Of a DNA stretch of 14,923 nt, positions 6,400 to 13,347 are shown piece after piece; positions within the stretch are counted from its first letter, which is position 1; every line of letters starts with the position of its first letter. The DNA lies in contig JAEDKA010000072.1 of NCBI GenBank assembly GCA_016296065.1, positions 1 to 14,923 on the forward strand. The letters run 5' to 3'. Position numbers and translations under genes: made by a program. This stretch comes from Kiritimatiellia bacterium. Its GTDB lineage: Bacteria > Verrucomicrobiota > Kiritimatiellia > RFP12 > UBA1067. The notes under the pieces were generated by a model. The model made no database searches, was not told the DNA's origin, and saw only the letters and a program-made list of their open reading frames with translations.

Positions 6400-8607
6400 A
6401 TGAAAAGCCTGTTGATCCTTGCAGCGGCGATGGGGCTAGCATCAATCGCCTGGGCGGAGACATACAATCTGTCTACAATAACAAGTGACACTGTAATTCC
6501 ATCTGGTAGGCAGACCTTAACTGGTACGCTTGCCGCGAATTGCAAGATAAGCCTTGCCGATCAAGCCATTGTGACGCTTTCCAGCGTTAAAATCGAGGGC
6601 AGCGATATTTACAACTCGAAGTGGGCAGGGTTGACATGTGAGGGCAGAGCGACAATCATACTTGAAGGCAGAAATATAATACGGGGGTTCTACAATTCGT
6701 ATCCTGGCATCTATGTTCCTGTAAACGGCAGACTTACGATTGAAGGCACTGGCACGCTCACCACCAGCAGCAACGGCAGCGGGGCAGGCATCGGCGGCGG
6801 CTATGACTTGGATTGCGGCAGCATTTATGTCGAAGGCGGAACTCTGTTCGCAGATGGCGGCTCCGGTAGCGCCGGAATTGGAGGAGGGGGTAACGCCAAG
6901 TGCAGCGATATATCTATTTCTGGAGGCGATATAACAGCCACTGGCGGCGCGGATGCGCCCGGCATCGGTTCCGGCGGAGCCGGTTCCTGCGGCAGAATTT
7001 CGATTGTGGGCGGACGCGTGGATTGCACCGGAGGTGAGAATAGTGCTGGCATAGGTTGTGGCGGCACATCCTCGGCGGTGGCACCTGCCTCATGTGCTGA
7101 AGTCTATATTTCGGGCGGGACCGTTAAGTCAAAAGGTGGCTCCTCCGGAGCCGGAATAGGAAGCGGACGCTGGAGCGATTGCGGTATGATCACAGTGGTA
7201 GGCGGTAGTGTCACAGCGTCAGGCAGTTCTACTGCTGCAATCGGAGCAGGAACTTCTGGAATGTGCGGCTGCGTTCTTATCGGTCCGGATATAACGGTTG
7301 TGAAAGCGACCTCGTCTGATGGAGCCAGGCTAGCAATAGGAAAAGGTTCGGGCAGTATTTGCCGAATTGTGTCGATTGACGACAGCCTTTTCGTCTCAGA
7401 CAGCGGGAATACGCGTACCCTCACTTCTAAAATAGTTAATCTTGGGAAATTGACGGGTGATAAGACAGTTGAAGACGGCATGATTATCACGGGTACCCTC
7501 GGTGGAAATTACAAGGTGTCCATCGCTGCAGGCGCGACTGTGACGCTGCGCGACATTACAATCAGCGGCGAGGACAGTTCAGATTATGACTGGGCAGGTC
7601 TCACATGTCTTGGCGATGCAACATTCATCCTCGAGGGAGTAAATAATGTCACGGGATTCCATTCGTACTGCCCGGGCGTTTTCGTCCCGACAGGCAAAAC
7701 GCTTTGGATAAGAGGAGAAGGCACCCTGCGCGCGTTCAGCAACGGCTGGGCTGCCGGCATCGGTGCCGGTTACCGCCAGACAGCCTGCGGGAACATAACA
7801 ATAGAAGGTGGCACGATTGTGGCGAGCGGTGGTACTGGCGCTGCCGGTATCGGCAGCAGCTTTGGTTCTGCGTGTGGCGACATCAGTATCCTTGGTGGAG
7901 AGGTATACGGCATCGGCGGCGAAGCGGCGGCAGGCATTGGATGCGGAGCCGAAGGAAGCTGCGGCGCAATAAATATCATTGATCGTGGGATTGGAATTAT
8001 TGAAGCGCAGGGAGGTGAAGCCATGTACAGTTACAGCGCGGGGCAGCCGATCGGCTTAAGTGGATACTCCGGGTCATCTTGCGGCAGCATCTACATTGAC
8101 CCAACCCTTATTGATGAGTCCGTCGGAAGTCTTAGGCGGAGGCTCAAGCCGAATAAAATCGATCTGGGCTCGCTCAGCGGCAGCTACGAGGCGTCGGACG
8201 GCGATGTGATGGTCGGTGATACGTCCTACACAGTTACGATTCCTTCTGGCGCAACAGTGAAGATCAATGGTGTACAAGTGGCTGGCGCGGAGGGCGGAAC
8301 TGCGCTTCCCTCACCAGCTTTCGCTGCTGACGGCGATGCGGCGACGACGAAGTTCGTTAAGGGGACGGACGGCAATTGGACGCTTACGGCATTTGCGGAG
8401 CTTGGCAACGACGCGCTCGGTAAGGACGTGACGGATAGTCAGATCAAGGTCTATTCCGCTGACACCCTCGAAGGGCTCGCGACAGCTTCGCCGATGACGA
8501 GCGGGGTCGCGATTGAAGAGAAGACGAGCGCCGTCAAGACGACGATTAAGGTCACGCCTTCTTCCGGTTCGCAAAGTCAGTTCTTTAGAGTCAAGTTCGG
8601 CGAATAA
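6400..8607 (+). CDS. Secreted beta-helix repeat protein with internal duplication
   Basis: 735 aa with a clear signal peptide (MKSLLILAAAMGLASIAWA). The body is a glycine-rich repeat of the kind AGIGxG, then CGxIxIxGG, then a short Thr/Ala-Gly turn, expected to fold as a right-handed beta-helix as in adhesin-like surface proteins. Residues about 20-330 and 345-585 are two copies of one long module (shared landmarks WAGLTC, ILEG, PGI/VFVP, EGTGTL/GEGTL, AAGIG/GAGIG). A third copy starts near 585 (KIDLGSLSG) but only its first part remains. A Cys recurs at the same place in 11 rungs. The last ~50 residues (TLEGL to FFRVKFGE) resemble the tail encoded by the remnants at 8655 and 10759. The function is probably surface binding or structure; no enzyme motif was seen. 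Codon use is less GC-rich than the operon genes. Confidence 0.85.
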   Translation: MKSLLILAAAMGLASIAWAETYNLSTITSDTVIPSGRQTLTGTLAANCKISLADQAIVTLSSVKIEGSDIYNSKWAGLTCEGRATIILEGRNIIRGFYNSYPGIYVPVNGRLTIEGTGTLTTSSNGSGAGIGGGYDLDCGSIYVEGGTLFADGGSGSAGIGGGGNAKCSDISISGGDITATGGADAPGIGSGGAGSCGRISIVGGRVDCTGGENSAGIGCGGTSSAVAPASCAEVYISGGTVKSKGGSSGAGIGSGRWSDCGMITVVGGSVTASGSSTAAIGAGTSGMCGCVLIGPDITVVKATSSDGARLAIGKGSGSICRIVSIDDSLFVSDSGNTRTLTSKIVNLGKLTGDKTVEDGMIITGTLGGNYKVSIAAGATVTLRDITISGEDSSDYDWAGLTCLGDATFILEGVNNVTGFHSYCPGVFVPTGKTLWIRGEGTLRAFSNGWAAGIGAGYRQTACGNITIEGGTIVASGGTGAAGIGSSFGSACGDISILGGEVYGIGGEAAAGIGCGAEGSCGAINIIDRGIGIIEAQGGEAMYSYSAGQPIGLSGYSGSSCGSIYIDPTLIDESVGSLRRRLKPNKIDLGSLSGSYEASDGDVMVGDTSYTVTIPSGATVKINGVQVAGAEGGTALPSPAFAADGDAATTKFVKGTDGNWTLTAFAELGNDALGKDVTDSQIKVYSADTLEGLATASPMTSGVAIEEKTSAVKTTIKVTPSSGSQSQFFRVKFGE

Positions 8608-8654
8608 GTCAACGGCTTAGTGTGCGCGTGCCCTAACAGGCGGCGGTAGCGGGA

Positions 8655-8733
8655 CGACGGCAATGCCTGGACACCGGCGATCACGGTGAAGGGCGGAGCG
8701 AGCGGATTCTACTCCGTCCATGTCTCCAAGTAG
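8655..8733 (+). pseudogene. C-terminal tail remnant of a secreted protein, left copy
   Basis: The frame ends in GGASGFYSVHVSK and TAG at 8731-8733, the same ending as the remnant at 10759-10949. An in-frame TAG lies just upstream, so only about 28 codons are left and nothing can start the frame. The tail resembles the end of the upstream beta-helix protein (FFRVKFGE), suggesting a shared C-terminal domain in this organism. Confidence 0.7.
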
Positions 8734-8756
8734 TCGTCAGAACATTGCGTGGCATT

Positions 8757-8774
8757 CCCCCACTTCGGTGGGGG
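8757..8774 (+). terminator. Terminator hairpin, left repeat
   Basis: Perfect 7-bp stem CCCCCAC (8757-8763) with GTGGGGG (8768-8774) closed by a TTCG tetraloop. The following sequence is GTTGGTT, so the T-tract is poor. It lies 23 bases after the tail-remnant stop and just before the promoter; the same hairpin occurs at 10973. Confidence 0.65.
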
Positions 8775-8775
8775 G

Positions 8776-8804
8776 TTGGTTCGGCTCGTTAAGGATGGTA
8801 TAAT
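8776..8804 (+). promoter_or_regulatory. Promoter of the decayed GH31 copy
   Basis: TTGGTT (8776-8781), 17-bp spacer, TATAAT (8799-8804) preceded by TGG. It matches the layout of the intact GH31 promoter in the right repeat copy, and may still drive transcription towards the ATPase gene. Confidence 0.6.
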
Positions 8805-8833
8805 CCAAGGCGGAAAATGAGAGGACCATTGCC

Positions 8834-8930
8834 ATGAACAGAATCTGTCTTTCAATATCGTCTGTCGTTGCGCTCGCGGCGTCGTTCGCAGCGTGCGCAG
8901 GGGCGAGGAGCTGTTCGGACTCGGCGACCT
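8834..8930 (+). pseudogene. Decayed 5' end of a second GH31 gene
   Basis: ATG 8834 begins MNRICLSIS, followed by a hydrophobic stretch, nearly the signal peptide of the intact GH31 at 11049. At about 8893 the sequence jumps: 8893-8930 is identical (38 bases) to 11391-11428, which lies ~280 bases further into the intact gene. An internal deletion has joined the two parts, with TGCGCAGG present at both sites, and put the second part out of frame. Homology ends at 8930 and the frame stops at 8989 after 51 codons. The ORF 8834-8989 is unlikely to be functional. Confidence 0.85.
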
Positions 8931-9038
8931 TCTCATGTCCGCCCGCGGATGATGGTTTCTGCATTAGCGGCACCTGCGCAGCCCGCTGAAAGAATTGAAA
9001 GTCGCCATGATGTATCTTTTCTGTAGAGAGAATCGTTG

Positions 9039-9128
9039 TGGACGTGAAATTGAAGAAAATCATTTTCACGTCCATACCACATTGACTTAATGGGACGTGA
9101 TATGGTAAAATATCCGTGTTCACGTCCA
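9039..9128 (+). promoter_or_regulatory. Promoter and putative operator array of the ATPase gene
   Basis: TTGACT (9082-9087), 18-bp spacer and TAAAAT (9106-9111) with TGG before it form the promoter. The octamer GGACGTGA occurs four times in alternating orientation: 9040-9047 (+), 9066-9073 (-), 9093-9100 (+), 9120-9127 (-), with centres 26, 27 and 27 bp apart. The first pair is a perfect 11-bp inverted repeat (9039-9049 with 9064-9074). The second pair brackets the -10 and start point. This looks like binding sites for a dimeric repressor; its identity is unknown. Confidence 0.75.
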
Positions 9129-9141
9129 AAGGGAGGGTAGT

Positions 9142-10572
9142 ATGTTTGTTGGCAGAAACGAATTTCTTGATGATTTGTCCGCGCTTTGGCGAAAATCCAC
9201 TTCGTCTCTTGTGGCTTGTCGCGGCCGTCGGCGAATAGGCAAGAGTACATTGATTGAGCGCTTTGCGGAGAAAACTGCGGAAGTTTTCCTTTCGTTTGAA
9301 GGACTTCCGCCGCGCAAGGGGATGACGAACCGCGATCAGCTTGATAATTTCGGATCAAGCCTCGCTCGGCAGACAAGCAGCCCCAGGCACATATTTGAAA
9401 ACTGGCACGATGCATTCTTCTGGCTGAACGAAGCGATCGACGGGAGAAAACGAACGGTTGTGCTTTTAGACGAGATATCATGGATGGGGGCGTATGACCC
9501 TGATTTTCCAGGGTATCTGAAGAACGCATGGGATAAACTTCTCCACAGACATGATCGTCTCGTCGTTGTCGTTTGCGGCAGCGTATCCGCATGGATCAAG
9601 CGCAACATTCTCGACAACACCGGATTCGCCGGGCGATTCTCGAGAGACTATATCCTCCCGGAACTGCCGCTTTCAGTCTGTCCGGCGTTCTGGGGTGCGA
9701 CAGCAGAGAAGGTTTCCACCCGTGAGATGCTGGACGTGCTTTCCGTTACCGGAGGCGTTCCGAGGTATCTTGAGGAAATCGATCCCGGGCTTTCTGCAGA
9801 TGAAAACATCCGGCGCCTTTTCTTCACGCCGCAGGGCAAGCTGTTCAAGGAGTTCGACGACATGTTTTCGGCCGTGTTCGGTGATGCCGCAGTGACGAAG
9901 AAGGCCATTCTGGAGTCGCTGGCCGAAGGTCCTCAAAGCGGAGCCGAGATTTCGGCTGGGCTTGGCGTCGCCAACACCGGACATTTCGCGGAGCATCTTC
10001 GCGCTCTTGCGGAGGGTGGATTCATTTCTGCGGACACCGGTTTGAACCCCGAAACTGGGAAAAGCGCGCGCATAGACCGCTACAGGCTCAGGGACAACTA
10101 CACGCGGTTTTATCTGCGCTGCGTCGAGCCGAGGAAAAACGAGATTGCTGTCGGCGGATACCGGTTGGCGTCAGTCGAGCAGCTGCCGGGCTGGGATGCA
10201 ATAATGGGGCTTGCATTCGAGAACCTTGTAGTCAACAACTGGAAGGAGCTTCTGCCGCTAATGGGCGTCGGGAGCGCAATCGTTGAATCTGCTGCGCCCT
10301 ACAGGCGGGGGTCGTCCGAAAACGGGAAGGGGGTTCAGATCGATCTCCTCGTGCAGACGCCGCGCACGGCATACGCGGTCGAGATAAAGAGAAAGAACAG
10401 GATAGGGCGCGAAGTTGAAGCGGAAATGGAGCGGAAGCTCAGCCGGCTAAAGGTCCGCAAGGGTCTGAGTGTGCGCCCTGTGCTGGTGTATGACGGGGAA
10501 CTTGATCCGCAGCTCGCCGGCAGCGGATACTTTGCGGCGACCGTCGATGCCGCAAGACTTCTCGGAAGATGA
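9142..10572 (+). CDS. AAA/STAND-type ATPase with DUF234 (wHTH plus PD-(D/E)XK-like) C-terminus
   Basis: 476 aa, full length for the family of prokaryotic ATPases with PF01637 and DUF234 domains. Walker A is GRRRIGKS (residues 28-35) and Walker B VVLLDE (106-111); VVVCGS follows in the sensor position. A winged-helix-like region lies about 255-310 (AILESLAEGPQSGAEISAGL). The C-terminal part carries the residues of a PD-(D/E)XK nuclease fold: E360 (FENLV), D401 (QIDLLV), E414 and K416 (VEIKRK), all present, so nuclease activity cannot be excluded. GGGAGGG (9131-9137) lies 4 bases before ATG 9142. The biological role of the family is not settled; it may act in stress or as a solitary mobile gene. 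It stands alone between long direct repeats, with its own promoter, and is not obviously linked to the glycan genes. Confidence 0.92.
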   Translation: MFVGRNEFLDDLSALWRKSTSSLVACRGRRRIGKSTLIERFAEKTAEVFLSFEGLPPRKGMTNRDQLDNFGSSLARQTSSPRHIFENWHDAFFWLNEAIDGRKRTVVLLDEISWMGAYDPDFPGYLKNAWDKLLHRHDRLVVVVCGSVSAWIKRNILDNTGFAGRFSRDYILPELPLSVCPAFWGATAEKVSTREMLDVLSVTGGVPRYLEEIDPGLSADENIRRLFFTPQGKLFKEFDDMFSAVFGDAAVTKKAILESLAEGPQSGAEISAGLGVANTGHFAEHLRALAEGGFISADTGLNPETGKSARIDRYRLRDNYTRFYLRCVEPRKNEIAVGGYRLASVEQLPGWDAIMGLAFENLVVNNWKELLPLMGVGSAIVESAAPYRRGSSENGKGVQIDLLVQTPRTAYAVEIKRKNRIGREVEAEMERKLSRLKVRKGLSVRPVLVYDGELDPQLAGSGYFAATVDAARLLGR

Positions 10573-10758
10573 CTGGATATACGCCTGTCACACTTTTCGT
10601 ATTTTTGCGTATTCTTCTGTGGCGTCAACTCCGATGTGCACGGTGTCTGATTTCATGCTATACTATCCTTGCCTGGAGGCTGAACAGGGAGGCTTGACCG
10701 CTTCCCGAAACGCCTATACAACTGTTAGCCTTTAGACGAAACGCGGCGGTGGGCTGAG
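10573..10758 (+). other. Non-coding stretch with an extended -10 motif
   Basis: No gene is recognised. An extended -10, TGCTATACT (10656-10664), would start a transcript near 10671. Downstream, GGGAGGC and GCTTCCC (about 10687-10705) can form an imperfect hairpin. It reads as the old promoter and leader of the secreted protein whose tail survives at 10759-10949, with most of the gene deleted. No SRP, 6S or tRNA hallmark was found. Confidence 0.4.
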
Positions 10759-10949
10759 CTGACCCGGAGAGTCCATCGATCACCACGGCGAAGACGCGAG
10801 CAGGCCTCACCTACACCTTCTACGAGGGCGCGACGCTCGATGGCATGACGCCGAAGGCGACGAAGGTCGGCGACGGCAATGCCTGGACGCCGACGATTAC
10901 GGTGAAGGGCGGAGCGAGCGGATTCTACTCCGTCCATGTCTCCAAGTAG
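10759..10949 (+). pseudogene. C-terminal remnant of a secreted protein, right copy
   Basis: An open frame of about 63 codons after an in-frame TGA, with no start codon near its beginning, ends in GGASGFYSVHVSK and TAG (10947-10949). The part AGLTYTFYEGATLDG resembles the tail of the beta-helix protein (YSADTLEGLATAS). It is the remaining tail of a larger surface protein. Its last 79 bases are the start of the right copy of the long direct repeat. Confidence 0.7.
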
Positions 10950-10972
10950 TCGTCAGAACATTGCATGGCATT

Positions 10973-10990
10973 CCCCCACTTCGGTGGGGG
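10973..10990 (+). terminator. Terminator hairpin, right repeat
   Basis: CCCCCAC (10973-10979) and GTGGGGG (10984-10990) with a TTCG loop, as in the left repeat. It separates the tail remnant from the GH31 promoter; the trailing T-tract is weak (TTGGT). Confidence 0.65.
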
Positions 10991-11019
10991 TTGGTCCGTC
11001 GCATTTCTGATGATATAAT
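10991..11019 (+). promoter_or_regulatory. Promoter of the GH31 gene
   Basis: TTGGTC (10991-10996), 17-bp spacer and TATAAT (11014-11019) with TGA before it. Start expected near 11026. GAGGA (11036-11040) is 8 bases before ATG 11049. Confidence 0.7.
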
Positions 11020-11048
11020 CTAAGGCAGAAAATGAGAGGAACCTTGTC

Positions 11049-13322
11049 ATGAACAGAATCTGTCTTTCGATCTCGTCAGTCGTCGCGCTCGCGGCATCAT
11101 CCGTTGTTTGCGCAGGAGTGGACGTCAAGGTCACGTTTCACGGGCCGCGCACGGTCCATGTCGTGAAGACGCCGGATGGCGCGGCGCGCGCGAAGTCGTT
11201 CGCCGTGAAGTCTGCGCCGAATGAGACAGCAGAGGCCGATTCCGAGATCGTCGTCACGCGCGGCGCGGACGGCGCGCTGTCGTTCGCCACGCGCGGCGGG
11301 CGGGTTCTCCTCTCCGAGAAGGGTGCGGCGAGCTTCCCCCGCCGCCGCTACGTCAAGACCGAGTACGTCTGCGCGACGCAGTCGTTCTCGGTGCGCAGGG
11401 GCGAGGAGCTGTTCGGACTCGGCGACCTCGAGAACGGACGCCTCCGCGCGAACGGCGTTGACGAACGGCTCGTCCCCGCAAACGTCGGCGACGGAATTCC
11501 CTACTTGATGGGCGAGGGCGGCTGGGCGCTCTACTGGGACAGCGCGTCGCCGGTGCGCTTCACGGACATCCCGGGCGAGTCGACTACTTTCTCATCAGAG
11601 GCGGACGGGACGGTCGACTACTGGTTCTTCTACGGAGGAAGCGCCGACGGATGCGTCGCCGAGATGCGCAAGCTCACCGGCGACGTCCCGATGCTTCCGC
11701 TCTGGGCCTACGGCTTCTGGCAGTCGCGCGAGCGCTACGTCTCGCAGGAGCAGATTGTCGACGCGCTGCAGCGCTACCGCGACGCGCGCATCCCGATCGA
11801 CGGGATCATCCAGGACTGGTGCTACTGGGGAGACGGAGACCACTGGAACGCGATGGAGTTCCTCTCGCCCGACTTCCCCGATCCGAAGAGGATGGTCGAC
11901 GAGATCCACAAGCGCAACGCGCGCGTGCTCATATCCGTGTGGCCTTCGTTCGGGCCGAAGTCGCGTCCGTTCGCCGCGATGAAGGAGCGCGGGCTCTTTC
12001 TGCCGCCGCTTCCGACGGCGATGAGCGAGATGGGCGTCCGCTACTTCGACAGCTTCTCGAAGGAGGCGTGCGACGTCTACTACTCGTTCCTCGGAAGGTT
12101 CGTCGACCTCGGGATCGACGGATGGTGGATGGACGCCACGGACCTTGACTTCAACAACTGCGTTACGTTCTACAACCGCGGACAGGAGAACGGACTCTGC
12201 GAGGCCTACGACGGGGCGACCGCGGCAGGTCCGTTCCGCACGGTCCGCGGCGCCTACTCGCTCGCGGCCGTGGAAGGCGTATACGACCGCACGCGCGCCG
12301 ATGCGCGCCGCGGCGACAAGCGCGTGTTCATCCTCACGCGCGGCGCATGCGCCGGACAGCAGCGCACGGGCGCCGCGGTCTGGAGCGGCGACACGGAGTC
12401 CAACTGGGACAGCCTGCGCAAGCAGATTCCCGCGGGATGCAGCTTCTCGCTCACCGGCAACCCGAACTTCAACTGCGACATCGGCGGATTCGGCGCAATC
12501 CACTTCAAGCTCGACAAGTCCGCCGAGGAGGCTGCGGGCAATCCCTACTGGCAGGAGCTGTACGTCCGCTGGATGCAGCTCGGCACGTTCCTCCCGATGA
12601 TGCGCAGCCATGGCACGAGCATCTGCAGGGAGATATACTTGCACGGCAAGCCGGGCGAGACCGTTTACGACACACTCGTTTCGCTCGTGAAGCTCCGCTA
12701 CGCCCTCATGCCGTACATCTACTCGACGGCGTGGCGCTGCTCGGCCGAGCGCTACACGATGATGCGTCCGCTCGTGATGGACTTCCCCGCCGACCGCGAG
12801 GCGGTGCGTTCCACGGACGAGTTCATGTTCGGCGAATCGCTTCTCGTCGCGCCCGTAGTTGAGCACGGCGTCACCTCGCGCACGGTGCATTTTCCGTCCG
12901 GGACGGACTGGTGGGACTTCTTCGCCGAGAAGAAGATCGCCGGGGGACAGACCCTCGACGTGAAGGCCGGGCTTGGCCAGGTCCCGCTGTATGTCCGCGC
13001 GGGAACGGTGCTTCCGATCGGACCCGACGTGCAGTACAACGGGGAGAAGCCGTGGGACGACCTCGAGGTGCGCGTCTATCCTGGCGCCGACGGTGCGTTC
13101 ACGCTCTACGAGGACGACTTCGAGACATACGCTTGCGAGCGAGGGGAGTTCTCGACGATCCGCTTCGACTGGAACGATGCCGCGCGCACGCTCAAGATTT
13201 CCGAGCGCGGAGGCGCCGCTTATCCCGGCCGCATCGAGAAGCGCCGTTTCCGCGTCCGTCTCCCCGGCGGCGCGGCGGTGCCGGTTGAATACGACGGCAA
13301 GTCCGTTTCGGTGAAGCTGTAG
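11049..13322 (+). CDS. Secreted glycoside hydrolase family 31 (alpha-glucosidase/alpha-xylosidase type)
   Basis: 757 aa with a signal peptide (residues 1-22, ending VVCA). An N-terminal beta-sandwich leads into the GH31 barrel: LPLWAYGFWQSRERYVSQEQ, IIQDWCYWG, then FPDPKRMVDEIH and ISVWPSF. The expected nucleophile is D362 in DGWWMDATD and the acid/base D448 in VWSGDTESNW. The nucleophile motif is of the DATD form, not the DMNE of classical alpha-glucosidases, so alpha-xylosidase-like or other specificities are possible. PMMRSHG and the late YEDDFETYACERGEFS (DUF5110-type C-terminal sandwich) complete the family pattern. It retains both catalytic residues and appears active. It probably releases alpha-linked glucose or xylose from glycans outside the cytoplasm, feeding the symporter. 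It is transcribed alone; a decayed second copy lies at 8834. Confidence 0.95.
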   Translation: MNRICLSISSVVALAASSVVCAGVDVKVTFHGPRTVHVVKTPDGAARAKSFAVKSAPNETAEADSEIVVTRGADGALSFATRGGRVLLSEKGAASFPRRRYVKTEYVCATQSFSVRRGEELFGLGDLENGRLRANGVDERLVPANVGDGIPYLMGEGGWALYWDSASPVRFTDIPGESTTFSSEADGTVDYWFFYGGSADGCVAEMRKLTGDVPMLPLWAYGFWQSRERYVSQEQIVDALQRYRDARIPIDGIIQDWCYWGDGDHWNAMEFLSPDFPDPKRMVDEIHKRNARVLISVWPSFGPKSRPFAAMKERGLFLPPLPTAMSEMGVRYFDSFSKEACDVYYSFLGRFVDLGIDGWWMDATDLDFNNCVTFYNRGQENGLCEAYDGATAAGPFRTVRGAYSLAAVEGVYDRTRADARRGDKRVFILTRGACAGQQRTGAAVWSGDTESNWDSLRKQIPAGCSFSLTGNPNFNCDIGGFGAIHFKLDKSAEEAAGNPYWQELYVRWMQLGTFLPMMRSHGTSICREIYLHGKPGETVYDTLVSLVKLRYALMPYIYSTAWRCSAERYTMMRPLVMDFPADREAVRSTDEFMFGESLLVAPVVEHGVTSRTVHFPSGTDWWDFFAEKKIAGGQTLDVKAGLGQVPLYVRAGTVLPIGPDVQYNGEKPWDDLEVRVYPGADGAFTLYEDDFETYACERGEFSTIRFDWNDAARTLKISERGGAAYPGRIEKRRFRVRLPGGAAVPVEYDGKSVSVKL

Positions 13323-13347
13323 CCCGGCGGCCCGTTCAGCGCCGGGC
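13322..13347. terminator. Bidirectional terminator hairpin between GH31 and the CDF gene
   Basis: GCCCGGCG (13322-13329) pairs with CGCCGGGC (13340-13347). The stem starts at the last base of the GH31 stop and covers the stop codon of the convergent CDF gene (13336-13338). No T-tract follows on either strand, so it may act as an RNA-end stabiliser or with Rho. Confidence 0.5.

Larger units (their letters stand above)
8655..8892 (+). repeat. Long direct repeat, left copy
   Basis: About 238 bp aligning with 10871-11108, nearly identical over the first ~120 bases and more diverged afterwards, roughly 85-90% overall by eye. It contains the last ~26 codons of a secreted-protein tail, a terminator hairpin, an extended -10 promoter and the signal-peptide start of a GH31 gene. 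Together with the right copy it brackets the ATPase gene. Confidence 0.9.
10871..11108 (+). repeat. Long direct repeat, right copy
   Basis: Aligns with 8655-8892 with one single-base gap before the promoter. It holds the tail remnant, the TTCG hairpin, the GH31 promoter, the ribosome binding site and the GH31 signal-peptide codons. The separation between copies is about 2.2 kb, containing the ATPase gene. Confidence 0.9.

Noticed and set aside
8741..8780. Possible CRISPR or tandem repeat unit (GTCAGAACATTGC, CCCCCAC hairpin)
   Set aside because: It occurs only twice, as part of the long direct repeats 2.2 kb apart; no spacer-repeat pattern exists in the window.
10665..10758. Possible small structured RNA (SRP or 6S type)
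   Set aside because: A hairpin and a promoter are present but the conserved SRP GGAA/GCAG core and other hallmarks are missing; an old gene leader is simpler.
11595..12890. 431-codon open frame on the minus strand inside GH31
   Set aside because: The product is Arg/Ala/Val-rich without domains or start signals; it is the antisense of a high-GC gene with clear GH31 motifs.
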